A stretch of 44,560 nt of DNA from Bacteroidota bacterium (GCA_029561105.1 JAKQJQ010000062.1:1-44560); one strand, 5' to 3'. Positions 34,843-44,560 are shown, counted from the stretch's first letter. Notes: generated from the letters alone by a model not told the origin. Program-made: numbers and translations.

Positions 34843-35604
34843 ATGTTTGGAATCTGCAATTTAGCGAACATTCCCCTGCGTTTCGAGCCCAGCGACCGAA
34901 GCGAGATTGTCTCGCAGGTCTTGTTCGGCGAGCATTTTGAGGTGCTGGAAACGCAGCAGCAATGGGCAAAAATCCGTTTGCAATACGATCGCTACGAGGG
35001 CTGGATCGATTCAAAGCAGTACCAGAAAATCAGCGAAAATGATTACAGGCAACTTTCTGAAGATGCCATCGTGCTCAACGCCGATCTGGTAGAATACATC
35101 ACGGCGCCCAACAGTTTACTCATGCCGATTCCGCTGGGTGCCTCGCTGTCGTTTTTGAACCATCCTGAAATTAATACGACGAATTTTGAATTTGAGGGAT
35201 TGCGTGTGAGCGGAATAAAGCCCAAGCCAAACCTGGTTCAAACTGCTTTTTTGTACCTCAATGCACCGTATCTCTGGGGCGGAAAAACACCTTTTGGGAT
35301 TGATTGCTCGGGCTTTACGCAAATGGTGTACAAACTCAACGGTTATCATTTGCTGCGCGATGCCTCGCAACAAGCTATGCAAGGCGATGCGTTGAGTTTT
35401 ATAGAGGAAAGTGAGCCCGGTGACCTCGCGTTTTTTGACAATGAGGAAGGGCGCATCATTCATGTGGGGATTATCATGGAAGACAATTACATCATCCATG
35501 CGAGCGGCAAAGTCAGAATTGACCGGCTCGATCACCTCGGGATTTACAACGCCGAAGCCAACAAACACACCCACAAACTTAGGGTTATTAAAAAAGTGAT
35601 ATAA
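34843..35604 (+). CDS. NlpC/P60-family (C40) peptidase
   Basis: A 253-residue protein. Residues about 1-125 form SH3-like strands (VLFGEHFEVLETQQQWAKIR is typical of bacterial SH3). The C40 domain is about 128-250 with Cys155 in GIDCSGFTQM, His207 in RIIHVGII and His219 in YIIHASG as third residue. No signal peptide is seen, so it may act in the cytosol on murein peptides, as the YkfC/dipeptidyl-peptidase VI type cleaves gamma-D-Glu-diamino-acid bonds. It ends at a terminator shared with the TPR gene. Confidence 0.9.
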   Translation: MFGICNLANIPLRFEPSDRSEIVSQVLFGEHFEVLETQQQWAKIRLQYDRYEGWIDSKQYQKISENDYRQLSEDAIVLNADLVEYITAPNSLLMPIPLGASLSFLNHPEINTTNFEFEGLRVSGIKPKPNLVQTAFLYLNAPYLWGGKTPFGIDCSGFTQMVYKLNGYHLLRDASQQAMQGDALSFIEESEPGDLAFFDNEEGRIIHVGIIMEDNYIIHASGKVRIDRLDHLGIYNAEANKHTHKLRVIKKVI

Positions 35605-35633
35605 AAAAAACCGTCTGAGTAGACGGTTTTTTT
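35604..35633. terminator. Bidirectional intrinsic terminator
   Basis: CCGTCT-GAGT-AGACGG stem (35611-35626) flanked by eight A's on one side and seven T's on the other. It ends both the C40 peptidase (plus) and the TPR gene (minus). Confidence 0.9.
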
Positions 35634-35650
35634 ATGGATTTGAATTTGGA

Positions 35651-36931
35651 TTATTTACCGATTTTTGCCTTAAGGGCTTTCTTTTTATCGGTCATTTCGA
35701 GGGCACCGTACATATTGAGTAGCATATCGGCTACGTCGCTGTCGGGCTTGATTTCATACGCTTTTTCGAGATATGGGATGGCGGCCTGGAACATCCCGTC
35801 GCGCTGCTTTTTAAGTATTTCGTAGCGCTTATTGTCTTTTTCGGTATTGCCGAGTTTGTTCATTTCATCGACGAGTTTTTTCTCGTCACCTATTTTGAGC
35901 AACGCCAGGTTGATGTATGCTCCGTGGTAATTGGGTTTGATGGCAATTGCTTTTTTGTAGAACTCTTCGGCACCGGCAGGATCAGATTTGGTAGACGCTA
36001 CGCCAAGGTTAAAAAATAAATCGGCATCGTTTGGATTCTTCTCTATTAACTGCTTGGTTATTTTGCGGTAGCTTTCCATGTCTCCTTGTTTGAGGTAGAT
36101 GTCGGCCTCGGCAGAAAGCAAATCAGTATCATCCGGATTTACGGCTTTGGCTTCGTTGATGGCTGTCTTGGCCTCCTCTATCTTTCCTTGTTGCACAAGA
36201 ATGAGGGCGGTATATCTGGCGATTTCTCCTCTTTTGGAAGCTAACTTTTCATCCCTGGGAGCACTTGCCAACTTAAGGCGCACTTTGTCATCCCGGTCTT
36301 TCTTGGCCTGCGGCGTATTACCATAATACTCTTCTTGTTCGGTTACCGCGCTCTTGGCGTAATAATTCGTGCCTTCGCCGGTGTAATTTTGCTTTTTGAG
36401 ATCCTGCAAGCCAGCCAATGCGGCATCGAAAGCTTCGCCTTTGAGATAGTAAACTGAAGCCGCATACAAATTATCAAGGTTGGTCTTATCCAATTCGTAT
36501 GATTGCATAAGCAAGTCGGCACCTGACTTGTAATTTTTACGCTCGATTTCTGTCTGTGCAGCGGTTAACAAACTCGTTTTCACTTGCGCCAAGGCAGATT
36601 CTGCGTCGGCAGTATACTTGGACTTGCCTGCTGCTTTTTCTGTTGTTAAGGTGCTTTGGTAGGCTTTTGCAGCACCGACAAGATTTTTGGAAGTTTCCAT
36701 TTTTTTGTCGGCCAGGTCTTTGAGCGCATTTCCTTTAACAAAATAGAACTGTGCTTTTTCTGCCTCAGACGCAGCGCCGATAAGTGATTCGGCCTGATCC
36801 AACTGTTTGATTGCCTCCATGGCATTGCCGCCTTTGAGTGCTTTTTCGGCAGCTTTGATTTGGTCTTTTTGGGCAAACACAGCTACAGAAAGCAGTAGTG
36901 ATGAGGCCAATATTACATGTTTACTTTTCAT
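35651..36931 (-). CDS. Secreted tetratricopeptide-repeat protein
   Basis: From the ATG at 36929-36931 the protein has 426 residues with a signal peptide (ASSLLLSVAVFAQ); readings that start further upstream run into gyrA's 3' end and have a nonsense N-terminus. TPR units are visible, for example in AEFYKKAIAIKPNYHGAYIN and ADIYLKQGDMESYRKI, with others toward residues 20-160. TPR proteins form protein-protein scaffolds; the partner is unknown. It begins 19 bases after gyrA on the same strand, so it is probably co-transcribed. Confidence 0.85.
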   Translation of the reverse strand: MKSKHVILASSLLLSVAVFAQKDQIKAAEKALKGGNAMEAIKQLDQAESLIGAASEAEKAQFYFVKGNALKDLADKKMETSKNLVGAAKAYQSTLTTEKAAGKSKYTADAESALAQVKTSLLTAAQTEIERKNYKSGADLLMQSYELDKTNLDNLYAASVYYLKGEAFDAALAGLQDLKKQNYTGEGTNYYAKSAVTEQEEYYGNTPQAKKDRDDKVRLKLASAPRDEKLASKRGEIARYTALILVQQGKIEEAKTAINEAKAVNPDDTDLLSAEADIYLKQGDMESYRKITKQLIEKNPNDADLFFNLGVASTKSDPAGAEEFYKKAIAIKPNYHGAYINLALLKIGDEKKLVDEMNKLGNTEKDNKRYEILKKQRDGMFQAAIPYLEKAYEIKPDSDVADMLLNMYGALEMTDKKKALKAKIGK

Positions 36932-36950
36932 ATTTATGGTGTTTCTGTTT

Positions 36951-39593
36951 TTATTCTTCGTTTTCGTCTTCATCAGTAGCTTCGGCATCGTCTTGGTCAT
37001 CATCAGTATCGTCGCCGTCTGCATCGTCTTCATCACTGTCGTCAAACTCAGTATCGTCCGAATCTGTTACATCGCGTGCGATAGGTGCGGCACTTGCTGT
37101 AGTAACCACTTCGCCGTTCTCATTCACGACGACATCTTCAAGCTCATCCGCGGCTTCTTCCTTCATTACTTTGGTCACTGCTGCAATCGAGTCGTTGCCT
37201 TTGATATTGATGAGTCGTACGCCTTGGGTGGCGCGTCCCATCACCCGCAAATCCTCAACGGCCATGCGAATGGTAAGTCCGGATTTGTTGATAATCATCA
37301 GGTCATCGGCATCGGTTACATTGTTGATAGAAACGAGTTTTCCTGTTTTCTCTGTGATGTTTAGTGTCTTCACCCCTTTTCCGCCACGGTTGGTCACACG
37401 GTATTCTTCGAGGCTTGAACGTTTTCCATAACCATTTTCGGCCACGACGAGAATTTCGCTGTTCATATCGTTTACCGATACCATTCCGATGACTTCATCT
37501 TGGTCGTTCTGTAAGGTAATGCCTCGAACACCTGAAGCGGTTCTTCCCATCGGACGCGTTTTGCTTTCCTCGAAACGAACAAGTTTCCCCGATTTTACAG
37601 CGACAAGAATCTGGCTCGATCCGTTGGTTAATTTGGCTTCTAATAATTCGTCGTCTTCGCGGATGGTAATCGCTGCCACACCATTCACCCTAGGACGTGA
37701 ATATTGCTCGAGAGACGTTTTCTTCACCTGCCCTTTTTTGGTCACCATGATGACGTTGTGCGCGTTGATGTAATCGGCGTTCTTGAGATCCTGCGTACAA
37801 ATAAACGCTTTCACCTTGTCGTCATTCTCGATGTTGATCAGGTTTTGGATGGCTCGGCCTTTGGCGGTTTTACTGCCTTCTGGGATTTCGTAGACACGCA
37901 TCCAGAAGCACTTCCCTTTTTGGGTAAAGAACATCATGTATTGGTGGTTGGTGGCCACGTACATGTGCTCGAGGAAATCCTGATCGCGGGTTCCGGCGCT
38001 CTTCTGCCCTACACCACCTCGGTTTTGGGTTTTGTATTCTGACAATGGCGTGCGCTTGATGTAGCCTGCGTGCGAAATGGTGATTACCACACTTTCGTCG
38101 GCAATCAAATCTTCGATGCTCACATCGCCGCCTGAGTACTCAATCTGCGAACGACGCTCGTCACCGTACTTGTCTCTGATTTCGATCAATTCGTCTTTGA
38201 TGAGCTGCATCCTGAGTTCTTTACTCGCCAATAAGGCTTTCAAATGTTCGATGAGTTTCATAATCTCTTCATACTCTGCACGCAACTTGTCTTGTTCAAG
38301 ACCAGTCAACTGGCGCAGACGCATCTCGACAATGGCACGTGACTGAATGTCAGACAATTTGAAGCGCTCCATCAATTTTTCACGCGCTTCATCGGTGTTC
38401 TTAGAACCACGGATGATTGCAATGACTTCATCGATATTGTCTGAGGCGATAATCAAGCCTTCTAGGATGTGCGCGCGTTCTTCGGCTTTGCGCAAATCGA
38501 ACTGTGTGCGACGCACCACCACATCATGACGGTGCTCTACAAAATGGTGGATCAGATCCTTGAGGTTGAGCATCTGCGGACGACCCTTCACCAGCGCAAT
38601 GTTGTTCACGCTGAACGACGATTGCAATTGGGTGTACTTATACAAGGTGTTGAGTACTACATTAGGCACCGCATCGCGTTTGAGGATGTAAACGATACGC
38701 ATACCATTTCTATCCGATTCATCGCGGATATTGGCAATCCCGTCGATTTTTTTGTCATTGACCAAATCGGCAGTTTTCTTAATCATCTCGGCCTTGTTTA
38801 CCTGGTAAGGGATTTCGGTAACGATGATGGATTCACGCCCTTCTACTTCTTCAAAACCAACTTTGGCGCGCATAACAATCCTGCCACGCCCAGTCTTGAA
38901 GGCTTCGCGAACGCCTTCATAACCATAAATGACACCACCTGTTGGGAAATCGGGTGCTTTGATGTGATTCATGAGTTCGTCGATTTCTATATCGTTGTTG
39001 TCGATATAGGCCAAAGTGCCATCAACGACTTCTGTCAGGTTGTGCGGCGCCATATTGGTGGCCATACCTACTGCAATTCCCGATGAACCGTTGATTAACA
39101 GCGTGGGAACACGTGTTGGCATTACCGTTGGCTCGTATAAAGTGTCGTCAAAATTAAGTTTAAAATCGACCGTTTCTTTGTCGATGTCTGCCATTATGTC
39201 TTCAGACATTTTTTTCATCCTGGCTTCGGTGTAGCGCATCGCCGCAGGACTATCGCCATCTACCGACCCGAAGTTACCCTGACCATCTACCAACAGATAA
39301 CGCAGGCTCCATTCTTGTGCCATACGTACCATCGCATCATAAACAGAAGTATCTCCGTGTGGATGGTATTTTCCTAAAACTTCCCCGACAATTCTGGCGG
39401 ATTTCTTATGCGCCCTGTTTGAAAAGACTCCCAAATCATACATTCCGTAAAGTACCCGGCGGTGTACGGGTTTGAGGCCATCCCTGACATCCGGAAGCGC
39501 TCTGGATACGATAACCGACATCGAATAATCGATGTAGGCTGATTTCATTTCATCTTCAATGTTAATAGGGATCAACTTATCTCCGTCAGACAT
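36951..39593 (-). CDS. gyrA: DNA gyrase subunit A
   Basis: An 880-residue GyrA. Catalytic Tyr121 is in AMRYTEARM; the quinolone-determining stretch is [12 protein letters not shown] with Thr82 and Asp86. The C-terminal beta-pinwheel has GyrA-box-type repeats ([24 protein letters not shown]). The last 35 or so residues are an acidic low-complexity tail (Asp/Glu-rich), longer than in E. coli. Thr at position 82 is the normal residue in Flavobacterium psychrophilum as I recall, so it is not a resistance sign. Divergent from clpC. Confidence 0.97.
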   Translation of the reverse strand: MSDGDKLIPINIEDEMKSAYIDYSMSVIVSRALPDVRDGLKPVHRRVLYGMYDLGVFSNRAHKKSARIVGEVLGKYHPHGDTSVYDAMVRMAQEWSLRYLLVDGQGNFGSVDGDSPAAMRYTEARMKKMSEDIMADIDKETVDFKLNFDDTLYEPTVMPTRVPTLLINGSSGIAVGMATNMAPHNLTEVVDGTLAYIDNNDIEIDELMNHIKAPDFPTGGVIYGYEGVREAFKTGRGRIVMRAKVGFEEVEGRESIIVTEIPYQVNKAEMIKKTADLVNDKKIDGIANIRDESDRNGMRIVYILKRDAVPNVVLNTLYKYTQLQSSFSVNNIALVKGRPQMLNLKDLIHHFVEHRHDVVVRRTQFDLRKAEERAHILEGLIIASDNIDEVIAIIRGSKNTDEAREKLMERFKLSDIQSRAIVEMRLRQLTGLEQDKLRAEYEEIMKLIEHLKALLASKELRMQLIKDELIEIRDKYGDERRSQIEYSGGDVSIEDLIADESVVITISHAGYIKRTPLSEYKTQNRGGVGQKSAGTRDQDFLEHMYVATNHQYMMFFTQKGKCFWMRVYEIPEGSKTAKGRAIQNLINIENDDKVKAFICTQDLKNADYINAHNVIMVTKKGQVKKTSLEQYSRPRVNGVAAITIREDDELLEAKLTNGSSQILVAVKSGKLVRFEESKTRPMGRTASGVRGITLQNDQDEVIGMVSVNDMNSEILVVAENGYGKRSSLEEYRVTNRGGKGVKTLNITEKTGKLVSINNVTDADDLMIINKSGLTIRMAVEDLRVMGRATQGVRLINIKGNDSIAAVTKVMKEEAADELEDVVVNENGEVVTTASAAPIARDVTDSDDTEFDDSDEDDADGDDTDDDQDDAEATDEDENEE

Positions 39594-39802
39594 AATTATA
39601 CTTATTTTTAAAAATTTATTCTGGTTTAAAAAATCCCGCTAATATAACCTTTCCCGACGATTTTTCGTATATATATTGTACACAATTTTGTTTGATTTAT
39701 TAACAAAAACGCGTCAAATTTCAGTTGATAAGTTAATTTTTGAGCGCTATTTAATTTTGAATATTTTTTGTCACTTAGCTGACAGAGTTTTGTCGGGAAC
39801 GG

Positions 39803-39836
39803 TTTTTGCATTTCGCGACAAAAATCTTTAAATTTA
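39803..39836 (+). promoter_or_regulatory. Candidate clpC promoter
   Basis: TTTTTG (39803-39808) and TAAATTTA (39829-39836), 20 bases apart, match the Bacteroidota -33 and -7 elements with one mismatch in the last base. The expected RNA start is near 39842, only 13 bases before the ATG. The rest of the 261-base gyrA/clpC spacer shows no gene. Confidence 0.55.
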
Positions 39837-39854
39837 CAAGACAATTCATAGATC

Positions 39855-42401
39855 ATGGACGATAATTTTTCCCCAAGAGTCAAGGATGTAATCACCTACA
39901 GTAAAGAAGAAGCACTGCGTTTGGGTCACGACTTTATTGGAACAGAACATCTTATGCTGGGCATTTTAAGAGACGGAAATGGTAAAGCCATCACCATACT
40001 AAACAACTTATCTGTTGATTTGGATCATTTGCGCAGAAAGGTAGAAATTTTAAGCCCCGCCAATCCCAATGTTGCCGTAAGCAACGAAAAGAAAAACCTG
40101 CACCTTACCCGACAGGCCGAACGCGCCCTGAAAACCACCTTCCTAGAAGCCAAGGTTTTCCAGAGCACGTCAATCAGCACCGCCCACTTGTTGTTGTGCA
40201 TATTGAGAAACGAGAACGATCCTACAACCAAGCTACTCAATAAACTCAAAATAGATTATGATGTAGCTAAAGAACAGTATTTGAACATGACACCTAACGA
40301 AGAGAATTTCCTAGAAAACCTTCCTAAAAATGAATCGTTTAACGACGATTCCAATCAGGATGACGCTTTAAAAGAAGGCAGTTTTAATAACCCGGCAAAC
40401 AAATCGAATAAAAAGTCAAAAACACCGGTACTTGACAATTTTGGTCGCGACCTTACCGAGATGGCCGAAGAAGGCAAACTCGATCCCGTAGTAGGCCGAG
40501 AAAAAGAAATTGAACGCGTTTCGCAAATCCTAAGCCGACGCAAGAAAAACAACCCGCTACTCATTGGCGAGCCAGGAGTTGGTAAATCGGCAATTGCAGA
40601 GGGTTTGGCGCTCAGAATCATCCAAAAGAAAGTGTCCCGTATTCTTTTCAACAAAAGGGTTGTAACTTTAGATTTGGCCAGCCTTGTCGCCGGAACCAAA
40701 TACCGCGGACAATTCGAAGAGCGAATGAAAGCCGTAATGAACGAGCTTGAAAAGAACGACGATATTATCCTTTTTATTGATGAAATCCATACCATTGTAG
40801 GTGCCGGCGGCGCAACAGGTTCACTTGACGCTTCGAACATGTTCAAGCCAGCGTTGGCGCGTGGAGAAATCCAATGCATTGGAGCTACTACTTTAGATGA
40901 GTACCGTCAATACATTGAAAAAGACGGCGCTTTGGAAAGGCGTTTCCAGAAAATTATTGTTGAGCCTACTTCAGTCGAGGAAACGATTACAATCTTAAAC
41001 AACATCAAAAACAAATACGAAGACCATCACAATGTGACCTTCACCCAGGAAGCCATCGAAGCTTGTGTAAAACTCACCAATCGCTATATGTCTGAGCGTT
41101 TTCTTCCGGACAAGGCGATTGATGCGTTAGACGAAGCCGGTTCGCGCGTACACATCACCAATATCGAAGTACCCAAACAAATACTCGATTTGGAGCGCCA
41201 ACTCGAAGACGTACGCGAGCTCAAAAACACGGTAGTCAAAAAACAGAAATACGAGGAAGCCGCCAAGTTGCGCGATGACGAGAAACGCATTGAAAAAGAC
41301 TTGGCAATCGCTCAGGAACAATGGGAAGAAGAGTCCAAAAGCAACCGTATCGTCGTGACCGAAGACAATGTTGCCGACGTGGTTTCTATGATGACCGGAA
41401 TTCCTGTCAATCGCATTGCACAAACAGAAAGCAATAAATTAGCCAACCTTCCAGAACTTATTGAAAATAAAGTTATTGGACAAAAAGATGCGGTGCTGAA
41501 AATTGCGCGTTCTATCCAAAGGAACCGTGCTGGTCTTAAAGACCCAAACCGCCCGATTGGTTCGTTTATTTTCCTCGGGCAAACCGGAGTCGGTAAGACA
41601 CAATTGGCTAAGGTTTTGGCTAAGGAATTGTTCGATTCAGAAGACGCGCTCGTTCGTATTGACATGAGTGAATACATGGAGAAATTCTCGATTTCTAGAT
41701 TGGTTGGAGCGCCTCCGGGTTACGTGGGTTACGAAGAAGGCGGCCAATTGACCGAGAAAGTACGCCGCAAACCCTATTGTGTGGTATTGCTCGACGAGAT
41801 CGAAAAAGCGCACCCCGACGTATTCAACATGCTGCTTCAGGTGCTCGACGATGGATACCTCACAGACAGCCTCGGACGAAAAATCGATTTCAAGAACACG
41901 ATTATCATTATGACCTCAAACGTCGGAGCCAGACAGCTCAAGGATTTTGGACAAGGTGTCGGATTCGGGACTGCGGCCAAAATTGCCAATGCCGATGAAA
42001 ATTCTAAAAGCGTCATTGAAAATGCACTCAAGAAAACCTTCGCGCCCGAATTTTTGAACCGTATTGACGACGTAATCGTCTTCAACGCGCTCGAAAAAGA
42101 ACACATCGACTTGATTATTGAAATTGAGCTAACCAAATTGTACGCGCGGGTTGCTGAATTGGGTTACACCTTGAAACTATCCGATGCCGCAAAAGCTTTC
42201 ATCGCAGATAAAGGTTTCGACAGGCAATTCGGGGCGCGCCCGCTAAAGAGAGCAATCCAGAAATATGTTGAGGATGCGCTTGCTGAGGAAATCATCACCT
42301 CCAAAACGGGAACGGGCGATGAAATTTTCATGGACATCGAACCCGATGCGACAGAACTCAGCATCAAAGTCAATAAAGCAGAAAAGCCTACTAAACAGTA
42401 G
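39855..42401 (+). CDS. clpC: ATP-dependent Clp protease ATP-binding subunit ClpC
   Basis: An 848-residue Hsp100 protein. Two Clp-N repeats span residues 3-145, then comes a charged linker (150-190). AAA-1 has Walker A GEPGVGKS (238-245); a UVR-like helical segment lies near 450-475 (KYEEAAKLRDDEKRIEKDL); AAA-2 has Walker A GQTGVGKT (575-582) and LLDEIEKAHPDV. The UVR segment marks it as ClpC rather than ClpB or ClpA. It unfolds substrates for ClpP. The stop codon lies inside a terminator hairpin. Confidence 0.95.
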   Translation: MDDNFSPRVKDVITYSKEEALRLGHDFIGTEHLMLGILRDGNGKAITILNNLSVDLDHLRRKVEILSPANPNVAVSNEKKNLHLTRQAERALKTTFLEAKVFQSTSISTAHLLLCILRNENDPTTKLLNKLKIDYDVAKEQYLNMTPNEENFLENLPKNESFNDDSNQDDALKEGSFNNPANKSNKKSKTPVLDNFGRDLTEMAEEGKLDPVVGREKEIERVSQILSRRKKNNPLLIGEPGVGKSAIAEGLALRIIQKKVSRILFNKRVVTLDLASLVAGTKYRGQFEERMKAVMNELEKNDDIILFIDEIHTIVGAGGATGSLDASNMFKPALARGEIQCIGATTLDEYRQYIEKDGALERRFQKIIVEPTSVEETITILNNIKNKYEDHHNVTFTQEAIEACVKLTNRYMSERFLPDKAIDALDEAGSRVHITNIEVPKQILDLERQLEDVRELKNTVVKKQKYEEAAKLRDDEKRIEKDLAIAQEQWEEESKSNRIVVTEDNVADVVSMMTGIPVNRIAQTESNKLANLPELIENKVIGQKDAVLKIARSIQRNRAGLKDPNRPIGSFIFLGQTGVGKTQLAKVLAKELFDSEDALVRIDMSEYMEKFSISRLVGAPPGYVGYEEGGQLTEKVRRKPYCVVLLDEIEKAHPDVFNMLLQVLDDGYLTDSLGRKIDFKNTIIIMTSNVGARQLKDFGQGVGFGTAAKIANADENSKSVIENALKKTFAPEFLNRIDDVIVFNALEKEHIDLIIEIELTKLYARVAELGYTLKLSDAAKAFIADKGFDRQFGARPLKRAIQKYVEDALAEEIITSKTGTGDEIFMDIEPDATELSIKVNKAEKPTKQ

Positions 42402-42408
42402 GCTTTTT
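42382..42408 (+). terminator. Terminator overlapping the end of clpC
   Basis: AAAAGCCTACT (42382-42392) pairs with AGTAGGCTTTT (42397-42407) around AAAC, followed by T's. The clpC TAG (42399-42401) is in the right arm, so the last ClpC codons double as terminator stem. Confidence 0.9.
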
Positions 42409-42423
42409 CTTTATACAAATTGT

Positions 42424-42431
42424 TATATTTG
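42424..42431 (+). promoter_or_regulatory. Candidate -7 element of the methyltransferase gene
   Basis: TATATTTG, an exact TAnnTTTG, 18 bases before the ATG at 42450 and just after the clpC terminator, so the downstream pair has its own promoter. It also argues against the earlier TTG start at 42420. Confidence 0.5.
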
Positions 42432-42449
42432 TCGCTCAAAAAATACCAG

Positions 42450-43268
42450 ATGAAGAATACTGAAGACATCCTCGAGATCAACAAACGTCAAAAAGAGTTC
42501 TACAATGAAGAAGGTAAAAAGCCAGAAAAGAATATTGCCTCTAAATTGTGGTCGAGTTTTCGCAATGGCGCGCTGAGTGACTTCCGTAAAAAATTCGACA
42601 TCAAGGATCGCGTTTACGACGAGCATAAAATCTGGCTCGGTGACATGAGCGATAAGAAAATACTCGATTTGGGTTGTTTGCGTGGCAATGCACTTTCCTT
42701 ATACATGGCGCAACACGCCAAGGAGTATATTGGGATTGACCTGAGCGATGTGGCCATTGCACATTTGCAAAAGAACATTGAAAAACACCATTGCCCCAAT
42801 GCCTGCGCGTTGTCGGTTGATTTTCTTTCACCAGAGTTTCACCAGACTGATTTCGATATCATCTACGCTTACGGCGTTTTGCACCATTTTGAAAATTTCG
42901 ATTTGCTCGTTTCCAGGCTCAAGGAAAAACTCAAGCCAGGCGGCATCATCATTTCTTACGATCCTTTAGAAACCAGTGTGCCCATAAAAATCCTTCGCTC
43001 AATTTACCGTCCGTTTCAGGATGACAAGGATTGGGAATGGCCTTTCACCAAAAATGTGATCCAGAAGATAAACAGCAACTTCAAGATCGAGGAAATCCGA
43101 GGCGTTTTGGGTAGAAGCAAATACGGCGTGCTGCTCAACCTTTTGCCTCTCGGTAACAATTACAAATCAAAGGTAATTGCCAAAATGGTCGAGAAAGACT
43201 GGAACATCCAAAAGATAGAAGACATTTACCCTTGCATGCATACCACAATGTTGCTGCGAAAAATATAA
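42450..43268 (+). CDS. Class I SAM-dependent methyltransferase
   Basis: From the ATG at 42450 the protein has 272 residues. SAM motif I is ILDLGCLRGN (71-80), acidic GIDLSD (95-100) and then YAYGVLHHFENFDLL, a UbiE/COQ5-type order (Methyltransf_11/25). Small-molecule substrates such as lipids or quinones are usual for this fold, but none can be named here. It is 4 bases before a DUF421 membrane gene on the same strand. Confidence 0.85.
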   Translation: MKNTEDILEINKRQKEFYNEEGKKPEKNIASKLWSSFRNGALSDFRKKFDIKDRVYDEHKIWLGDMSDKKILDLGCLRGNALSLYMAQHAKEYIGIDLSDVAIAHLQKNIEKHHCPNACALSVDFLSPEFHQTDFDIIYAYGVLHHFENFDLLVSRLKEKLKPGGIIISYDPLETSVPIKILRSIYRPFQDDKDWEWPFTKNVIQKINSNFKIEEIRGVLGRSKYGVLLNLLPLGNNYKSKVIAKMVEKDWNIQKIEDIYPCMHTTMLLRKI

Positions 43269-43272
43269 AGCG

Positions 43273-43797
43273 ATGGGATCGCATACGACCTACATTGAAG
43301 TAATCCTGCGCTCGGTTGCAGTCTATGTTTTTATGATCATCGCCTTGCGCCTACTCGGTAAAAAGGAACTTTCGCAACTCAATACCGCCGACATCATCCT
43401 GATATTGCTCATCAGTAATTCTGTACAAAATGCCATGGTGGGCGACAATATTTCGCTCGAAGGCGGATTGCTTGCGGCACTCATCTTATTCCTGCTCAAT
43501 TACCTGCTTAAGGTGTTGCAATTTAAATTCAAGATTTTCAACGTTTTGCTCGATGACAAACCCGAAATCCTTATCCATCGCGGAAAGCCCGATTATAGGG
43601 TGTTGTCGAAACTCAACATCACACATGAGGAGTTGCTCGAAGCCGTACACGAACATGGACTCGAGCATATTGCCGATGTCAAGCTAGCTATCATGGAAAT
43701 GGATGGAAACATCAGTATCATTAGCGGCGAAGAAGCTTTGCGGCAAACGCACTACAAGCGCCGGAAGAACAGAAAAAACCTCATAAAGATGAGCTGA
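43273..43797 (+). CDS. DUF421/YetF-family membrane protein
   Basis: A 174-residue protein with three N-terminal membrane helices (to about residue 85) and a soluble C-terminal domain: DDKPEILIHRGKPDYRVLSKLNIT, then EELLEAVHEHGLEHIADVKLAIMEMDG. The pattern is characteristic of DUF421, whose function is poorly known. A Lys/Arg-rich tail follows. Four bases after the methyltransferase, so they are likely expressed together. Confidence 0.88.
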   Translation: MGSHTTYIEVILRSVAVYVFMIIALRLLGKKELSQLNTADIILILLISNSVQNAMVGDNISLEGGLLAALILFLLNYLLKVLQFKFKIFNVLLDDKPEILIHRGKPDYRVLSKLNITHEELLEAVHEHGLEHIADVKLAIMEMDGNISIISGEEALRQTHYKRRKNRKNLIKMS

Positions 43798-43850
43798 TGC
43801 GTCCGCCTTATATCGCAAAAGCGGTCGGCCAATCTTTGATACTTATAGAA

Positions 43851-43885
43851 AAAGACCCACATCTCGTTGATATGGGTCTCTTTAT
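43851..43885. terminator. Bidirectional terminator between DUF421 gene and hutH
   Basis: AGACCCA (43853-43859) pairs with TGGGTCT (43873-43879), with a partly paired inner region and A/T runs on both sides. It serves both convergent genes. Confidence 0.75.
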
Positions 43886-43903
43886 TTGTAACAATCAGCT
43901 GCG

Positions 43904-44560
43904 TTAATTGAGCAATTCCTCTTCAATGGCAAAACTATTCAGGAAAGCCACCGATTGTTCTATATCGTAATGCAAAATGCGGTCTTCGGTTACCAAAGGC
44001 ACTTCGGTGCGGTACGACTTGAGGAACATTTCTATAAAATCGCTCGACGGCAATTTCCTGTACGCGATTGCCTGAGAAGCATTCATAAGTTCTATGGCCA
44101 GGATGCGCTCGAGGTTGTCCATCACACGAAGCACTTTAGTCGCCGCATTGGCACCCATACTCACATGGTCTTCCTGCCCATTGCTCGATACGATACTGTC
44201 TATACTGGCTGGCGTACACAACTGTTTGTTCTGGCTCGCAATACTGGCAGCTGTATATTGCGGGATCATGAAACCAGAATTAAGCCCAGGATTGTCTACC
44301 AAAAACGCAGGAAGTCCGCGCAAACCAGAAATGAGCTGGTAAGTCCTTCGCTCAGAAATGCTGCCGAGTTCTGCCAACGCAATCGCGAGGAAATCAAGTG
44401 CCAGCGCGAGCGGTTGCCCATGGAAATTTCCGCCAGAGATAATCTGGTCGCTTTCAATAAAGATGTTGGGATTATCGGTAACCGAGTTGACTTCGGTCTT
44501 GAATACTTTTTTGACGTAATCGATGGCATCTTTCGAAGCGCCATGCACTTGCGGCATACA
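43904..44560 (-). CDS. hutH: Histidine ammonia-lyase, C-terminal part (runs off the right edge)
   Basis: 218 codons visible; the frame stays open through the window edge, where it reads CMPQVHGAS. Conserved MIO-lyase segments are SVTDNP, GGNFHGQPLALALD, SIDSIVSSNGQEDHVSMG and RKLPSSD. The catalytic ASG that forms the MIO group lies upstream, outside the window. HutH deaminates histidine to urocanate, the first step of histidine breakdown. Other MIO lyases (PAL/TAL types, some in flexirubin pigment clusters) share these segments; the length and QEDHVSMG context favour HutH. Confidence 0.85.
   Translation of the reverse strand, partial: CMPQVHGASKDAIDYVKKVFKTEVNSVTDNPNIFIESDQIISGGNFHGQPLALALDFLAIALAELGSISERRTYQLISGLRGLPAFLVDNPGLNSGFMIPQYTAASIASQNKQLCTPASIDSIVSSNGQEDHVSMGANAATKVLRVMDNLERILAIELMNASQAIAYRKLPSSDFIEMFLKSYRTEVPLVTEDRILHYDIEQSVAFLNSFAIEEELLN

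Noticed and set aside
36951..39593. Quinolone-resistance substitution at GyrA Thr82
   Set aside because: Thr is, as I recall, the wild-type residue at this position in Flavobacterium psychrophilum; Asp86 is also intact.

Overview
This window comes from a Bacteroidota chromosome, most likely Flavobacteriaceae and Flavobacterium-like. The evidence is a secreted protein with a type IX secretion (T9SS) C-terminal signal, BshA of bacillithiol synthesis, flavobacterial-type LptD and TamB, ClpC, -7 promoter elements of the Bacteroidota form TAnnTTTG, and few Shine-Dalgarno sites. By eye the GC content is higher than the low-30s usual for Flavobacterium; I did not compute it. No transposase, integrase, phage or plasmid gene is visible, so this looks like ordinary core chromosome.

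Layout. 1-2400: 5' end of aroC (runs off the left edge), a repeat-rich spacer, an LpxH-like phosphoesterase, a small secreted beta-rich protein and a PrcB-like lipoprotein. 2398-12170 is all on the minus strand. Read in the direction of transcription it holds an N-acetylmuramoyl-L-alanine amidase, an MCE/MlaD protein, a membrane Fe-S oxidoreductase, a HAD phosphatase, a CCG-type Fe-S protein, a conserved unknown, a GH3/serine-hydrolase fusion lipoprotein, and then bshA-prcB. 12213-15435 (plus): lptD and ridA. 15555-23860 (minus): tamB, pfkA, gap, an N-acetylglucosamine-kinase-like gene and mgsA. 23976-31652 (plus): tsaD, an ArsR-type regulator, rsmE, then a tight run of a T9SS protein, a DUF4159 protein, an AI-2E-family permease, a THUMP-like methyltransferase and a small secreted protein. 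31649-33470: a D-Ala-D-Ala dipeptidase (minus) and a tRNA-Ser/Pro/Arg cluster set among unusual structured repeats. 33467-44560: thiolase, a C40 peptidase, gyrA plus a TPR gene (minus), clpC, a methyltransferase, a DUF421 protein, and the 3' part of hutH (runs off the right edge).

How genes fit together. Several products act on the cell envelope: LptD, TamB, MlaD-like and LpxH-like proteins for outer-membrane lipids and proteins; the amidase, GH3 lipoprotein, amino-sugar kinase, C40 peptidase and dipeptidase for peptidoglycan turnover. A glycolytic group (pfkA, gap, mgsA, amino-sugar kinase) sits beside these, and bshA supplies the first step of the thiol bacillithiol.

The least expected material is non-coding. 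It comprises (1) a four-way-junction, cloverleaf-like element with a 10-bp closing stem directly after tRNA-Pro; (2) a roughly 107-bp tandem repeat after tRNA-Arg whose hairpin changes on both sides between copies; (3) a two-copy dispersed element whose central hairpin differs in sequence but keeps its pairing; and (4) a 23-bp repeat family that forms a 3-copy tandem in one spacer and a 26-bp perfect inverted repeat in another.
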